A stretch of DNA of 64,000 nt from Streptomyces spirodelae (lineage in GTDB: Bacteria; Actinomycetota; Actinomycetes; Streptomycetales; Streptomycetaceae). Of this stretch, positions 36,907 to 45,597 are shown in pieces (within the stretch, counting starts at the first letter, position 1; each line of letters opens with the position of its first letter). The DNA lies in contig NZ_JAFFZN010000017.1 in NCBI RefSeq assembly GCF_017676385.1, forward strand, positions 106,096 to 170,095, given 5' to 3'. The notes under the pieces are model-generated. The model saw nothing but the letters and a program-made list of their open reading frames with translations, was not told the DNA's origin and made no database searches. The position numbers and the translations under genes are program-made.

Positions 36907-37938
36907 GTGACACGTTCCCACTCCAGACGTATCCCGTTCCCCCGCGCACTCGTCGCTCTCGCCGCCTCGGCTCTGGCGGCGGGCGGCCTGTTCGCCTTCG
37001 GACCGGCCGCCGCGCACGCCGAGGACCCCACAGGCCCCGGACCCCGGGTGGGCGCCTCACAGGTGCCCGCGCACGCCGTCACCGGCTACTGGCAGAACTT
37101 CGACAACGGCGCCACCGTGCAGACCATCGCCGATGTGCAGGACGAGTACGACATCATCGCCGTCGCCTTCGCGGACGCGACCGGCACACCGGGCCAGGTC
37201 GACTTCCACCTCGACCCGGCGCTCGACTACTCCGAGCAGCAGTTCAAGGCGGACATCGCTGCCAAACGGGCCGCCGGCAAGTCCGTCATCATCTCGGTGG
37301 GCGGCGAGAAGGGCGCGGTCTCGGTCAACGACGGCGCCTCCGCTGACGCCTTCGCCAAGAGCATCGTCTCGCTGATGGACGAGTACGGCTTCGACGGCGT
37401 CGACATCGACTTGGAGAACGGCCTCAACGCGACCTATATGACCAAGGCCCTCGACGCGATCCACGCCGCCAAGAGCGAGGTGGTGGTGACGATGGCGCCG
37501 CAGACGGTCGATATGCAGTCGCCGGGCAACGAGTACTTCAAGACGGCGCTCAGCATCAAGAGCTATCTGACCGTCGTCAATATGCAGTACTACAACAGCG
37601 GCTCGATGAACGGCTGCGACGGCAAGGTCTACTCGGCCGGCACCGTCGACTTCCTCACCGCACTCGCCTGCGTACAGATCAAGGGCGGCCTCGACCCGTC
37701 GCAGGTCGGCATCGGCACCCCCGCCTCACCGCGGGCCGCGGGCTCGGGCTACGTCGACCCGGGCGTGGTCAACGACGCGCTCGACTGCCTCGCCAAGGGC
37801 ACCGGCTGCGGCAGCTTCACGCCCGACGAGAAGTGGCCGGGCATCCGCGGCGCGATGACCTGGTCGACGGCGTGGGACGCGAGCAACGGCGACAAGTGGT
37901 CGGACACGGTGGGCCCGCACGTCCACGCCCTGCCGTAA
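36907..37938 (+). CDS. Secreted chitinase, glycoside hydrolase family 18
   Basis: 343 aa, GTG start with GGAGG 5 nt upstream. A Tat/Sec-like signal peptide (about residues 1-38: RSHSRRIPF, hydrophobic stretch, AAAHA) precedes a single GH18 barrel with no carbohydrate-binding module. The catalytic DxxDxDxE motif is intact (D163, D166, D168, E170 in FDGVDIDLEN). SxGG is present as ISVGGEKG, and MQYYNS matches the substrate wall. It cleaves chitin to (GlcNAc)2 outside the cell. The promoter carries a DasR-type site, tying it to GlcNAc signalling. A 17-bp hairpin follows. Confidence 0.95.
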   Translation: MTRSHSRRIPFPRALVALAASALAAGGLFAFGPAAAHAEDPTGPGPRVGASQVPAHAVTGYWQNFDNGATVQTIADVQDEYDIIAVAFADATGTPGQVDFHLDPALDYSEQQFKADIAAKRAAGKSVIISVGGEKGAVSVNDGASADAFAKSIVSLMDEYGFDGVDIDLENGLNATYMTKALDAIHAAKSEVVVTMAPQTVDMQSPGNEYFKTALSIKSYLTVVNMQYYNSGSMNGCDGKVYSAGTVDFLTALACVQIKGGLDPSQVGIGTPASPRAAGSGYVDPGVVNDALDCLAKGTGCGSFTPDEKWPGIRGAMTWSTAWDASNGDKWSDTVGPHVHALP

Positions 37939-37945
37939 TCCACCC

Positions 37946-37984
37946 GCCGTTCCCCGCGCCCCCGCCAGGGGCGCGGGGAACGGC
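37946..37984. terminator. GC-rich hairpin after the chitinase gene, a widespread Streptomyces intergenic repeat
   Basis: A perfect 17-bp stem, GCCGTTCCCCGCGCCCC (37946-37962) with GGGGCGCGGGGAACGGC (37968-37984), loop 5 nt, starts 8 nt after the stop codon. The sequence, and its continuation CGCGAGCAAGCCCCC, matches from memory a hairpin repeat found between genes throughout Streptomyces genomes. A short partial relative, GGGCGCGGGGAACTG, occurs near 58818. Confidence 0.8.
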
Positions 37985-38049
37985 GCGAGCAAGCCCCCAC
38001 AAGCCGCAGCCCGCAGACGGCCTCAAGGGGCAGCCCGTGCCCGGCGCGA

Positions 38050-38907
38050 TTACTTCTTCGGCTCCGGCAGCGCGCAGCGCCGCGCGTCGAGGTTGAGCTG
38101 GTTGCCGCGGCCGAAGCAGGAGTTGATCAGATAGGTCTGCTGGCCATAGGCGTTGAGGTAGCGGACGGTGACGTTGCCGCTCTTGTCCACCTCACACGGG
38201 TTGTTGAGCGTGCACCGCTCCCCGTCCTCGTTGTGGGTGTTGTTGACCCCGACGACCTTGCCGGTGCGGTTGTCGATCACCGGGGAACCTGAGGTGCCGC
38301 CCTTCGTCTGGCAGGCCATGGTGTAGCGGATGGAGTCCTTCCAGGTCCAGTCGGCCTCCTTGAGCCGGTAGGCGAACCCGTCGACGGCGCAGCCGAACTT
38401 CTCCTTCCAGTAGCCCGAGACGACGGTGATGTCCCGGCCCTGGCGCGGGTGGCGGGCATCCAGCGTCAGCGCGTCGATGCCGTACTTCTTCTTGATCTCC
38501 TTGTACGTGGAGGTCGTCTCGTACAGGGAGATGTCTGTGTCCGTCATGGTCGCGTAGGCGATCTTGTCGGAGTGGATCTTCCCGGCGTCGCTGCCGTCCG
38601 CGTTGAGCAGCGTGAAGTCGCGGCTGGTCTTCTTGTCGACCACGACCTCGCCCGCGCCGGGCATGCCCTCCTGGAGGCAGTGGCCGTTGGACAGGACGAG
38701 CGCCGGGTCACTGGCCCTGGAGTGCTTGAGCTTGACGACGGAGCCGGAGCAGTTGCTGAGCGCCACGGTGCCCTCGAAGGAGGGGGTGCCACGGTGGGCC
38801 GCCGTCTGGCCGCTGTCGGCGGCCACCGCCGGTGCCGCGGCTATGCCCGTGAGCGCGGCGGCGCCGAACAGCGCCGCCGCGAGCGTACTGACGAGGGGCT
38901 TTCTCAT
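38050..38907 (-). CDS. Secreted trypsin-like serine protease, copy A
   Basis: 285 aa from ATG 38907. Signal peptide about residues 1-29 (KPLVSTLAAALFGAAALTGI). The chymotrypsin/V8 fold triad is visible as His in LSNGHCL, Asp in MTDTDISLY and Ser in GGTSGSPVIDN. Several Cys pairs suggest disulfides. Extracellular proteolysis is likely. Copy B, 68 nt upstream and in the same direction, has the same length and nearly the same order of motifs, so these are tandem duplicates. Confidence 0.88.
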   Translation of the reverse strand: MRKPLVSTLAAALFGAAALTGIAAAPAVAADSGQTAAHRGTPSFEGTVALSNCSGSVVKLKHSRASDPALVLSNGHCLQEGMPGAGEVVVDKKTSRDFTLLNADGSDAGKIHSDKIAYATMTDTDISLYETTSTYKEIKKKYGIDALTLDARHPRQGRDITVVSGYWKEKFGCAVDGFAYRLKEADWTWKDSIRYTMACQTKGGTSGSPVIDNRTGKVVGVNNTHNEDGERCTLNNPCEVDKSGNVTVRYLNAYGQQTYLINSCFGRGNQLNLDARRCALPEPKK

Positions 38908-38975
38908 GTACTCCTCATTCTTCCGGTTTGACGACAGGGACAGGAGGGCCCCAACGTCCGTACAGCGGTGTCGCG

Positions 38976-39833
38976 TTACGGCTTGGGGAGCGTGCAGCCC
39001 GTACGGTCGAGGTCGATCTTGTTCCCCGCTCCCACGCACGGCGCGATGATGTAGGTCTGCTGGCCGTAGCCGATCCCGTAGCGGACGGTGACCTGGCCGT
39101 TCTCGTCCACCTCACAGGGGTTGTTGAGCGTGCACCGCTCGCCGTCCTCGTTGCGGGTGTTGTTGACCCCGACGACCTTGCCGGTGGCGTTGTCGATGAC
39201 GGGGGAGCCGGAGGTGCCGCCCTTGGTACGGCAGTCGGCGGTGTAGCGCAGGGAGTCCTTCATCGTCCAGCCGGCCTCCTTGAGCCGGTAGGCGAAGCCG
39301 TCGAGCGAGCAGCCGAACTTCTCGCGCCAGTACCCGGAGACGACGGTGATGTCCCTGCCCTGGGTGGGGTGGGCCGCCTCGACGTCGAGTGCCTTGATGC
39401 CGAACCGGGACTCGATCTGCCGGTAGGTGGACCCGACCTGGTACAGCGAGACGTCGGTGTCGGTCATCGTCGCGTAGGCGACCTTGGTGGCGCGGATGGT
39501 ACCGGCGTAGCCGCCGTTCGCCCTCAGCAGGGTGAAGGAGCGCCTGGATGCCTGGTCCTTGACGACCTGCCCCGGCTGGGGCATGCCCGTCTCCAGGCAG
39601 TGGCCGTTGGAGAGGACCAGCGCGGGATCGTCGGGCTGCGAGGTGGGCATCTTGACCACCGAGCCCGAGCAGTTGCTGAGCGCGACGGTGCCCTCGAAGG
39701 AGGGTGCGGCCTTGGGGGCCTTGGGGTTCGCCTTGCCGCTGTCGGCGGCAGCCGCGGGTGTCGCGGCGATGCCGGTGAGTGCCGCGGCGCCGAAGAGCGC
39801 GGCGGAGAGGGAGGTTGCGAGAGGTCTGTTCAC
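38976..39833 (-). CDS. Secreted trypsin-like serine protease, copy B
   Basis: 285 aa from GTG 39833 (GAGAGGAA about 10 nt upstream). Signal peptide about residues 1-30. Triad residues as in copy A: LSNGHCL, MTDTDVSLY, GGTSGSPVIDN. Differences from copy A are concentrated in the region after the signal peptide, the middle loop around residues 120-140, and the last 30 residues (GAGNKIDLDRTGCTLPKP against GRGNQLNLDARRCALPEPKK). Transcription from the upstream side may read through into copy A. Confidence 0.88.
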   Translation of the reverse strand: MNRPLATSLSAALFGAAALTGIAATPAAAADSGKANPKAPKAAPSFEGTVALSNCSGSVVKMPTSQPDDPALVLSNGHCLETGMPQPGQVVKDQASRRSFTLLRANGGYAGTIRATKVAYATMTDTDVSLYQVGSTYRQIESRFGIKALDVEAAHPTQGRDITVVSGYWREKFGCSLDGFAYRLKEAGWTMKDSLRYTADCRTKGGTSGSPVIDNATGKVVGVNNTRNEDGERCTLNNPCEVDENGQVTVRYGIGYGQQTYIIAPCVGAGNKIDLDRTGCTLPKP

Positions 39834-39917
39834 GGGTGGGGGTTCCTCTCTTGATACCGAAGGTTCGTTCGGTCCGACGCCGTGCATTCTTGGACCAGTT
39901 GAGGCCCACCACAAGAG

Positions 39918-39952
39918 CACCCCCGGAATCGGGAGAGCCGATTCCGGGGGTG
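39918..39952. terminator. Terminator after the gntP operon
   Basis: CACCCCCGGAATCGG (39918-39932) and CCGATTCCGGGGGTG (39938-39952) form a 15-bp perfect stem with a 5-nt loop, 51 nt after the gntP stop. It also separates that operon from the protease genes downstream. Confidence 0.88.
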
Positions 39953-40003
39953 TTGTGTCGTATGTGGATTTTCCCGCCCGGTGCCGCCCGCCGGGCTGGA
40001 GCG

Positions 40004-41548
40004 TCAGACGAAGATGCTCAGCACCGCAGCCACCGCGAAGCCCGCGACCGACAGCACGGACTCCAGCACCGTCCACGAAGCCAGGGTGTCGCGCTCGGAG
40101 ATGCCGAAGTACTTGGAGACCATCCAGAACCCGCCGTCGTTGACGTGCGAGGCGAAGATCGACCCGGCCGAGATCGCCATGATGACCAGCGCCAGGTGCG
40201 CCTGCGAGGGATCTCCCTGCGCCAGCAGCGGCGCCACGATGCCGGCCGTGGTGACGATGGCGACCGTCGCCGAGCCCTGCGCCACCCGCAGCACCAGCGA
40301 GATCAGATACGCCAGCACGACCACCGGCAGCCCGGCGTCCCCGAACACGTCGGCGAGTGCCTGCGCGACGCCCGAGCCCTGGAGCACGGCGCCGAAGACC
40401 CCGCCCGCTCCGACGACCAGCAGGATGTTGCCGACCGGCTTGAGCGAGGCCGTGGAGACCGTCTCCAGCGACTTACGGCTCCAGCCCCGCCGCAGCCCCA
40501 GCAGGTAGTACGCCAGCAGCAGGGCGACGGTCAGTGCCACGAACGGGTGACCGACGAACTCGATGACCGAGCGGACGGTGGAGGGGTCCAGCGCGAGGGA
40601 GGAGAAGGTGGCGGCGAGGATCAGCACCAGCGGCGTACCGATGATGGCCAGCACCGTACCGAGGGCGACCGGCCGCTCCTCGGCGTCGGCACCGGTGCCG
40701 CCGGTGCCGGCGCTCTCGATGCCGCCAGTGTCGCCGGTGCCGCCGGTGCCGCTCGCGCCGGCGCCGCCGGTGGCCGGCGCACGCTTCTCCGCCGCTACGG
40801 CACGCTTGGCCTCCTCGGCGGCCTCCAGCATGTCCTGCGGTACCTCGACGAAGATCCGGTTGCCGATCCACGCCGCGTACCCCCAGGCGGCGAGCACCGC
40901 GGGGACACCGCAGACGACGCCCATCAGGATGACCCAGCCCAGCTCCACATCCAGCAGGCCGGCGGCGGCCACCGGACCCGGGTGCGGGGGCAGGAACGCG
41001 TGCGTCATCGACAGCCCGGCGAGCATCGGCATGCAGTAGAGGAGGATCGACCTGCCGCTCCTCTTGGCCGCCGCGTAGATGATGGGCGCCAGCACGAAGA
41101 TGCCGACGTCGAAGAAGACGGGGATGCCGAAGATCAGGCCGGTCAGCCCCATGGCGAGCGGTGCGCGCCGCTCGCCGAACAACCCCAGCAGCCGGGCCGA
41201 GAGCGCCTCGGCGCCCCCGCTGACCTCCAGGATCGCCCCCAGCATGGTGCCGAGGCCGATGATGATCGCGACATGGCCGAGGATGCCGCCCATCCCCGAC
41301 TCGATCATCGAGACGGCGTCGGACTTCTGGACGGTTCCGAAGAGTTCGGTGACGGACAGGCCGGCCCCGAGACCCACCGCGATGGAGACGGCGAGCAGCG
41401 CGACGAACGGCTGGAGGCGGACCTTGATGATGAGCACGAGCAGCAGGGCGATACCGAGGGCCGCCACGGTGAGCAGGCCCCCGGTGCCGGGTATGAGCGC
41501 GAGGAGGCCGCCCGTGTGGGGCGGTGCCGTTTCGGCGGCGAGCAGCAT
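40004..41548 (-). CDS. GntP-family gluconate/organic acid permease
   Basis: 514 aa, about 12-14 hydrophobic segments. GntP transporters import gluconate, ketogluconate or related sugar acids with protons. Family regions include IVRLQPF-like IKVRLQPFVALL, GFGGILGHVAII-like MGGILGHVAIIIGLGTMLGA, LPPHPGPVAAA and ASHVNDGGFWMVSKYF. A Gly/Thr-rich insertion (about residues 252-290) lies in a cytosolic loop. Last gene of the kinase-iclR-ridA-gntP operon. In this context a substrate such as D-glucosaminate or N-acetyl-D-glucosaminate is proposed. Confidence 0.9.
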   Translation of the reverse strand: MLLAAETAPPHTGGLLALIPGTGGLLTVAALGIALLLVLIIKVRLQPFVALLAVSIAVGLGAGLSVTELFGTVQKSDAVSMIESGMGGILGHVAIIIGLGTMLGAILEVSGGAEALSARLLGLFGERRAPLAMGLTGLIFGIPVFFDVGIFVLAPIIYAAAKRSGRSILLYCMPMLAGLSMTHAFLPPHPGPVAAAGLLDVELGWVILMGVVCGVPAVLAAWGYAAWIGNRIFVEVPQDMLEAAEEAKRAVAAEKRAPATGGAGASGTGGTGDTGGIESAGTGGTGADAEERPVALGTVLAIIGTPLVLILAATFSSLALDPSTVRSVIEFVGHPFVALTVALLLAYYLLGLRRGWSRKSLETVSTASLKPVGNILLVVGAGGVFGAVLQGSGVAQALADVFGDAGLPVVVLAYLISLVLRVAQGSATVAIVTTAGIVAPLLAQGDPSQAHLALVIMAISAGSIFASHVNDGGFWMVSKYFGISERDTLASWTVLESVLSVAGFAVAAVLSIFV

Positions 41549-41608
41549 GAGAACTCCGTTGTTCGGTGCTGGGCGGAACCCCGCCCCCTGAGCGGGGGTG
41601 GAGGCACC

Positions 41609-42022
41609 TCAGCCGAGGACGGCCAGCGCGTCGATCTCGACCAGGAGTCCGGCCGGAAGCCCCACGTACACCGTCGTCCGCGCCGCTGGGGCCTGCTGGA
41701 GAAAGGTGAAGTACTCGTTGTAGATCTCGTTGAACTCCGCGAAGTGCGCGGTGTCCGTCAGATAGACGCGGATCATCATCGCGTCCTCCCAACTGGCGCC
41801 GCCCTCCTTGAGGATGGCGTCCACGTTGGCGAGGGTCTGCAGGGTCTGTTCCCGCAGCCCGGGGCCGACAGGTGTCGGGGCCTGGCCTTCGACGGCGGGG
41901 CCGAAGCCGACCTGCCCCGCGACCTGGAGGATGTTGCCCTTGCGTACGCCGTGCGAGAACTTCGCGGGCGGCGTGGTGTGGGTGGCCGGGGTGAGGGCGG
42001 TCTTGGCCGGCTTTTCGCTCAT
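41609..42022 (-). CDS. RidA family enamine/imine deaminase
   Basis: 137 aa. RidA hydrolyses reactive enamine/imine intermediates released by PLP-dependent lyases. Typical segments are GNILQVAGQVGF, TLQTLANVDAILKEGGASWED and MMIRVYLTD; the usual catalytic Arg near the C-terminus is not evident, where APAARTTVYVGLPAG has Arg in TAARTTV. Its ATG overlaps the iclR stop (ATGA). A role in clearing the 2-amino-enoate product of the PLP lyase encoded at 44238 is a natural reading of the context. Confidence 0.87.
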   Translation of the reverse strand: MSEKPAKTALTPATHTTPPAKFSHGVRKGNILQVAGQVGFGPAVEGQAPTPVGPGLREQTLQTLANVDAILKEGGASWEDAMMIRVYLTDTAHFAEFNEIYNEYFTFLQQAPAARTTVYVGLPAGLLVEIDALAVLG

Positions 42023-42813
42023 GGTGCGGCTCTCTTACTCGTCGTTCCGGTCGGTGGAATGGGCGGCTGCCCCGTGTACTCGGCACTGATGGCCTCGGCG
42101 GTCCGCCTCAGACGGGGCAGCAGGGCGAGGAGTTCGTCGGCCGAGACGACGACGTTGGGCGCGGAGACCGACATGGCCGCCACCACCCGTCCGTCGGCGC
42201 CGCGGATGGGCGCCGCGACGCAGTTGATGGACTCCTCGTGGCCACCGAAGTCGGTGGCCCAGCCCTGTTCGCGCACCTTGGCGAGCTCCGCGAGGAACGC
42301 GGCGGCGTCGGGTGTGGAACGGGGCGTGTAGCGGGGGTAGTCGAGCCGTTCGGCGACAGCGCGCCGTTCCGGCTCCGGAAGGTCGGCCAGCAGCAACTTG
42401 GCCACGGCGGCGACGGTGATGGCGACGGGTTTGCCGATGCGCGAGTACATCCGTACCGGGTAGCGGCTCTCCACCTTGTCGATGTAGAGGACCTGGTCCT
42501 CGGCGTACTCCTCGTAGACGGCCAGATGCACGGTGTGGCCGCAGGCGGCGTTGAGCTCGGCCAGGTGCGGGTGGGCGATGTCGCGGATGTCGAGGCTCTC
42601 CATGGCCTGCTGCGCCAGCGCGAACAGCCGCGCGCCGAGCCGGTAGCGCTGGTCGGGCTGGCGGTAGACCATGCCGTGCTCGTGCAGGGTGCGCAGCAGC
42701 CGCAGCGCTGTCGACTTGTGGACCTGCAGCCGGGAGGCGACCTGCTCCAGGTTGGCGGGCCCCTCGGCGAGCAGCGGCAGGATGCTCAGTGCGCGGTCGA
42801 CGGTCTGGCTCAT
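42019..42813 (-). CDS. IclR family transcriptional regulator
   Basis: 264 aa. N-terminal winged helix-turn-helix (SQTVDRALSILPLLAEGPAN, then RLQVHKSTALRLLRTLHEHG, about residues 2-65); C-terminal effector-binding domain with HTVHLAVYEEY, RIGKPVAITVAAVAKLLLA and INCVAAPIRGADG. The stop and start overlap with neighbours on both sides (ATGA). Probably controls both this operon and the divergent lyase-deacylase operon by sensing a sugar-acid intermediate such as KDG. The likely operator is at 44182-44211. Confidence 0.92.
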   Translation of the reverse strand: MSQTVDRALSILPLLAEGPANLEQVASRLQVHKSTALRLLRTLHEHGMVYRQPDQRYRLGARLFALAQQAMESLDIRDIAHPHLAELNAACGHTVHLAVYEEYAEDQVLYIDKVESRYPVRMYSRIGKPVAITVAAVAKLLLADLPEPERRAVAERLDYPRYTPRSTPDAAAFLAELAKVREQGWATDFGGHEESINCVAAPIRGADGRVVAAMSVSAPNVVVSADELLALLPRLRRTAEAISAEYTGQPPIPPTGTTSKRAAP

Positions 42814-44057
42814 ACGGAACGCACCTCCAGCTCCCGACGGCCGGGCTGGTCGGGCCGGGCAGGCTGGTCCGGCTCGGCGGGCTGGTCGGGCACAGCGGAC
42901 TGGTCCGGCTCGGCGGGCTCGTCGGGCCGCCCGGCGGTTGCGGTTCGGGGCCCGTGCGTCGTCCAGCCGGGGCCCAGGCGCAGTCCCGCCCAGCTCTCCG
43001 CGTCGAGGGCCGCCAGCCGGTCGGCGAGGTCGCGGCCCGGCGGCGCGGCGAGGTCGCCGGCGTCCGTGAGCGCGGCGGCGGCCGTCAGATGCCCGTGCCG
43101 CAGCCGTTGGTCGACCGGCAGCCCGCGCAGCGTGCCGGCCAGAAAGCCGGCGGCGAAGGCGTCTCCGGCACCCACGGGGGAGACGACGTCCACCCGCAGC
43201 GCGGGCGCGAAGACGGCGGTCCCCTCCCTGGTGAACGCGGTGGCCCCGGTCGCCCCCTGTTTGACGACGAGCACCGCCGGCTCGGCCAGCGCCTCCCGTA
43301 CGGCCTCGGGCCCGCCCGTGACTCCCCAGGCGGCGGCCGCCTCGTCCTCGCCGACGAAGACGAGGTCGCTGTGCCGGGCGAGTTCTCGCAGCACCTCGGC
43401 GCCGCGTTCCGCGACGGTGGGCGTACGCCACAGGCCGACGCGGTAGTTGACGTCGAAGGAGACCAGCGGCCCGGTGCCGCCGCCTCGGTCCGCAGGAGTG
43501 CGCGCCGAGGTGAGCTCGCGCAGCAGGGCCAGGCAGTCGGTGGAGAGGGCGGCGGTGATCCCGGTCAGGTGCAGCACCTTGCCTGCGCGGAGCACCCTGC
43601 GCGGGACGTTGGCCGGTGACATGGCCGAGGCGGCCGACCCGGCGCGGTAGTAGAGCACTTCGGAGAGCGGGCCGGGGTGGGCCGCGGGGCCGGTCCCATC
43701 GACGAGGCCGGTGGCACCGGTCCCTTCTCCGGCACCGACGGCACCGGTGGCGCGCTCGCCGTTCGTACGGAAGTAGATGCCGGTGGGCCGCTCGGGGTCG
43801 CGCTCGACCGCGCTGGTGTCCACGCCGTGCTCGGCGATCGTACGGACCAGGTGGTCGCCGAAGCCGTCGGTGCCGACCCGGCCGACCCAGGCGGCGCGGT
43901 GACCGGCGCGGGCCAGGGTGCAGGCGACGTTGGACTCGGCGCCGCCGATCGCCCGGTCGAACGAGGGCACGTCGGCCAGCGGGCCGGCGCTGCCGGGCAG
44001 GAACGTGACCATGGATTCGCCGAGGCAGACGACGTCGACTTGGGGCGTGGTGGTCAC
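42810..44057 (-). CDS. kdgK: PfkB-family sugar kinase, 2-keto-3-deoxygluconate kinase-like, with repeat tail
   Basis: 415 aa from GTG 44057 (GAGGAG 8-11 nt upstream). PfkB motifs: GGAESNVACTLARAG (signature 1) and VDVVSPVGAGDAFAAGFLAG (signature 2, with the catalytic Asp). KDG kinases phosphorylate 2-keto-3-deoxygluconate to KDPG. A Gly/Thr-rich insertion (about residues 107-130) and a 50-residue C-terminal tail of degenerate EPDQPA repeats are unusual for the family. First gene of the operon, divergent from the lyase gene. Confidence 0.85.
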   Translation of the reverse strand: MTTTPQVDVVCLGESMVTFLPGSAGPLADVPSFDRAIGGAESNVACTLARAGHRAAWVGRVGTDGFGDHLVRTIAEHGVDTSAVERDPERPTGIYFRTNGERATGAVGAGEGTGATGLVDGTGPAAHPGPLSEVLYYRAGSAASAMSPANVPRRVLRAGKVLHLTGITAALSTDCLALLRELTSARTPADRGGGTGPLVSFDVNYRVGLWRTPTVAERGAEVLRELARHSDLVFVGEDEAAAAWGVTGGPEAVREALAEPAVLVVKQGATGATAFTREGTAVFAPALRVDVVSPVGAGDAFAAGFLAGTLRGLPVDQRLRHGHLTAAAALTDAGDLAAPPGRDLADRLAALDAESWAGLRLGPGWTTHGPRTATAGRPDEPAEPDQSAVPDQPAEPDQPARPDQPGRRELEVRSV

Positions 44058-44181
44058 GGGGATGCTGCTCCTCGCTGCGGTGTCCCGGTCGGTGTCGGGA
44101 AGCCCGGCGGCCGGCTCCCGGCACCATTGACCGGCTGTTCCGCGGGATGCTAGACAGCTTCCAGCGTCATACGCAATGGTC

Positions 44182-44211
44182 GTTGCACAACTTGCAACAG
44201 CAGCATGCAAC
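44182..44211. promoter_or_regulatory. Candidate IclR operator in the divergent promoter region
   Basis: GTTGCA (44182-44187) and TGCAAC (44193-44198) form a palindrome with 5-nt spacing; a further TGCAAC half-site follows at 44206-44211. The sites lie in the 180-nt region between the two divergent operons, 125 nt from kdgK and about 30 nt upstream of the lyase start. Confidence 0.5.
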
Positions 44212-44237
44212 GCCGCTACAGCTACCACGGAGACCGC

Positions 44238-45584
44238 ATGGCAGCCCCGCCCCCTTCCCCCGGACCCGCCTCCACCGGTGACGTCGCCCACGCAACGGCC
44301 GTGGCCCGCATCGCCGACGAGCCGGCCGACCACCGCTTCAAGGGGCTGCCCCCGGACGCCGCCGCCGCGGGTACCACCCTGGGCGAGCTGGCCGCCGAAC
44401 GCCGCTCCCTGTTCACCGGCGGCTTCACCACCCCCGTCCTCGCCCTCTCCGCCGAGCGCCTGGAGCACAACCTGACCGCGCTCGCCGACTACTCGGCGCG
44501 CCACGGCCTCGCCTTCGCCCCGCACGGCAAGACGACCATGGCGCCGCAGCTGTTCAACCGTCAGCTGGAGCACGGCGCCTGGGGCATCACGCTCGCCGTG
44601 CCGCACCAGGCGCGGGTGGCGCGCGCCTTCGGCGTCCCGCGGATCTTCCTCGCCAACGAACTGGTGGACGCCGCGGCACTGCGCTGGCTCGCCGCCGAAC
44701 TGGACGCCGACCCGGACTTCCGCTTCATCTGCTACGTCGACTCGCCGCAGGGCGTCGCGCTCATGGACGAGGCGCTGCGCGCCGCCGGGGCCCGGCGTCC
44801 CGTGGAGGTCGTGGTGGAGCTGGGCGCGGGCGACGGCGCACGCACCGGGGCGCGGACAGAGACCGAGTGCGCCGCCATCGCGGACGCGGTGGCCGCGACC
44901 GGCACCCTGCGCCTGGTGGGGGTCGCCGGATACGAGGGCGAAGTGCCGGGAGCCGAGCTGGAGGCGGTACGCGGGTGGCTGCGGCGGCTGACCGGACTGG
45001 CCGTATCGCTGGACGCCGCGGGCCATTTCGCGGACCTGGACGAGATCGTGGTCAGCGCGGGCGGCAGCGCCTGGTTCGACGCGGTCGCCGAAGCCTTCGC
45101 CGAACTGCCCGCGCTCTCGGCGCCGACGCTGAAGCTGCTGCGCTCGGGTGCCTACGTCTCCCACGACGACGGCCACTACCGCCGCCTGACGCCGTTCAAC
45201 CGGCACCCCGACGAAGGGGGACTGCAGGCCGCCTTCACGCTGTGGACCCAGGTCGTCTCCCGTCCTGAGCCGGGGCAGGCGTTCCTCAACGGGGGCAAGC
45301 GGGACGCCGCCTTCGACCTGGAACTCCCCGAACCACACGTGGTGCGGAGCGCCTCCAGGGCCGGGTCCGGAGAGGGCACCATGCGGGACGCCACAGGGCT
45401 CACCGTCACAGGGCTGAGCGACCAGCACGCCTGGCTGCGGGTGGCCGACGGCACAGAGCTGGAGATCGGCGAGTGGGTGGGCCTGGGGATGTCCCACCCG
45501 TGCACCATCTTCGACAAGTGGCAGGTGATCCCCGTGGTGGACGCCGAAGGCACGGTCACCGATCTGATCCGCACCTTCTTCTGA
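44238..45584 (+). CDS. D-serine dehydratase-like PLP/Zn lyase (candidate D-glucosaminate ammonia-lyase)
   Basis: 448 aa from ATG 44238 (GGAG 5 nt upstream; an earlier ATG at 44205 has none). Alanine-racemase-type fold. The PLP lysine lies in FAPHGKTTMAP (Lys98); the C-terminal half has the metal site HPC in LGMSHPCTIFDKW (about residue 420), matching the His-x-Cys zinc ligands of eukaryotic-type D-serine dehydratase (DSD1). Characterised relatives deaminate D-serine, D-threonine or D-glucosaminate. The kinase, permease and deacylase around it favour D-glucosaminate, which would give 2-keto-3-deoxygluconate plus ammonia. First gene of a two-gene plus-strand operon. Confidence 0.85.
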   Translation: MAAPPPSPGPASTGDVAHATAVARIADEPADHRFKGLPPDAAAAGTTLGELAAERRSLFTGGFTTPVLALSAERLEHNLTALADYSARHGLAFAPHGKTTMAPQLFNRQLEHGAWGITLAVPHQARVARAFGVPRIFLANELVDAAALRWLAAELDADPDFRFICYVDSPQGVALMDEALRAAGARRPVEVVVELGAGDGARTGARTETECAAIADAVAATGTLRLVGVAGYEGEVPGAELEAVRGWLRRLTGLAVSLDAAGHFADLDEIVVSAGGSAWFDAVAEAFAELPALSAPTLKLLRSGAYVSHDDGHYRRLTPFNRHPDEGGLQAAFTLWTQVVSRPEPGQAFLNGGKRDAAFDLELPEPHVVRSASRAGSGEGTMRDATGLTVTGLSDQHAWLRVADGTELEIGEWVGLGMSHPCTIFDKWQVIPVVDAEGTVTDLIRTFF

Positions 45585-45597
45585 GGCGCGCTCCCCC

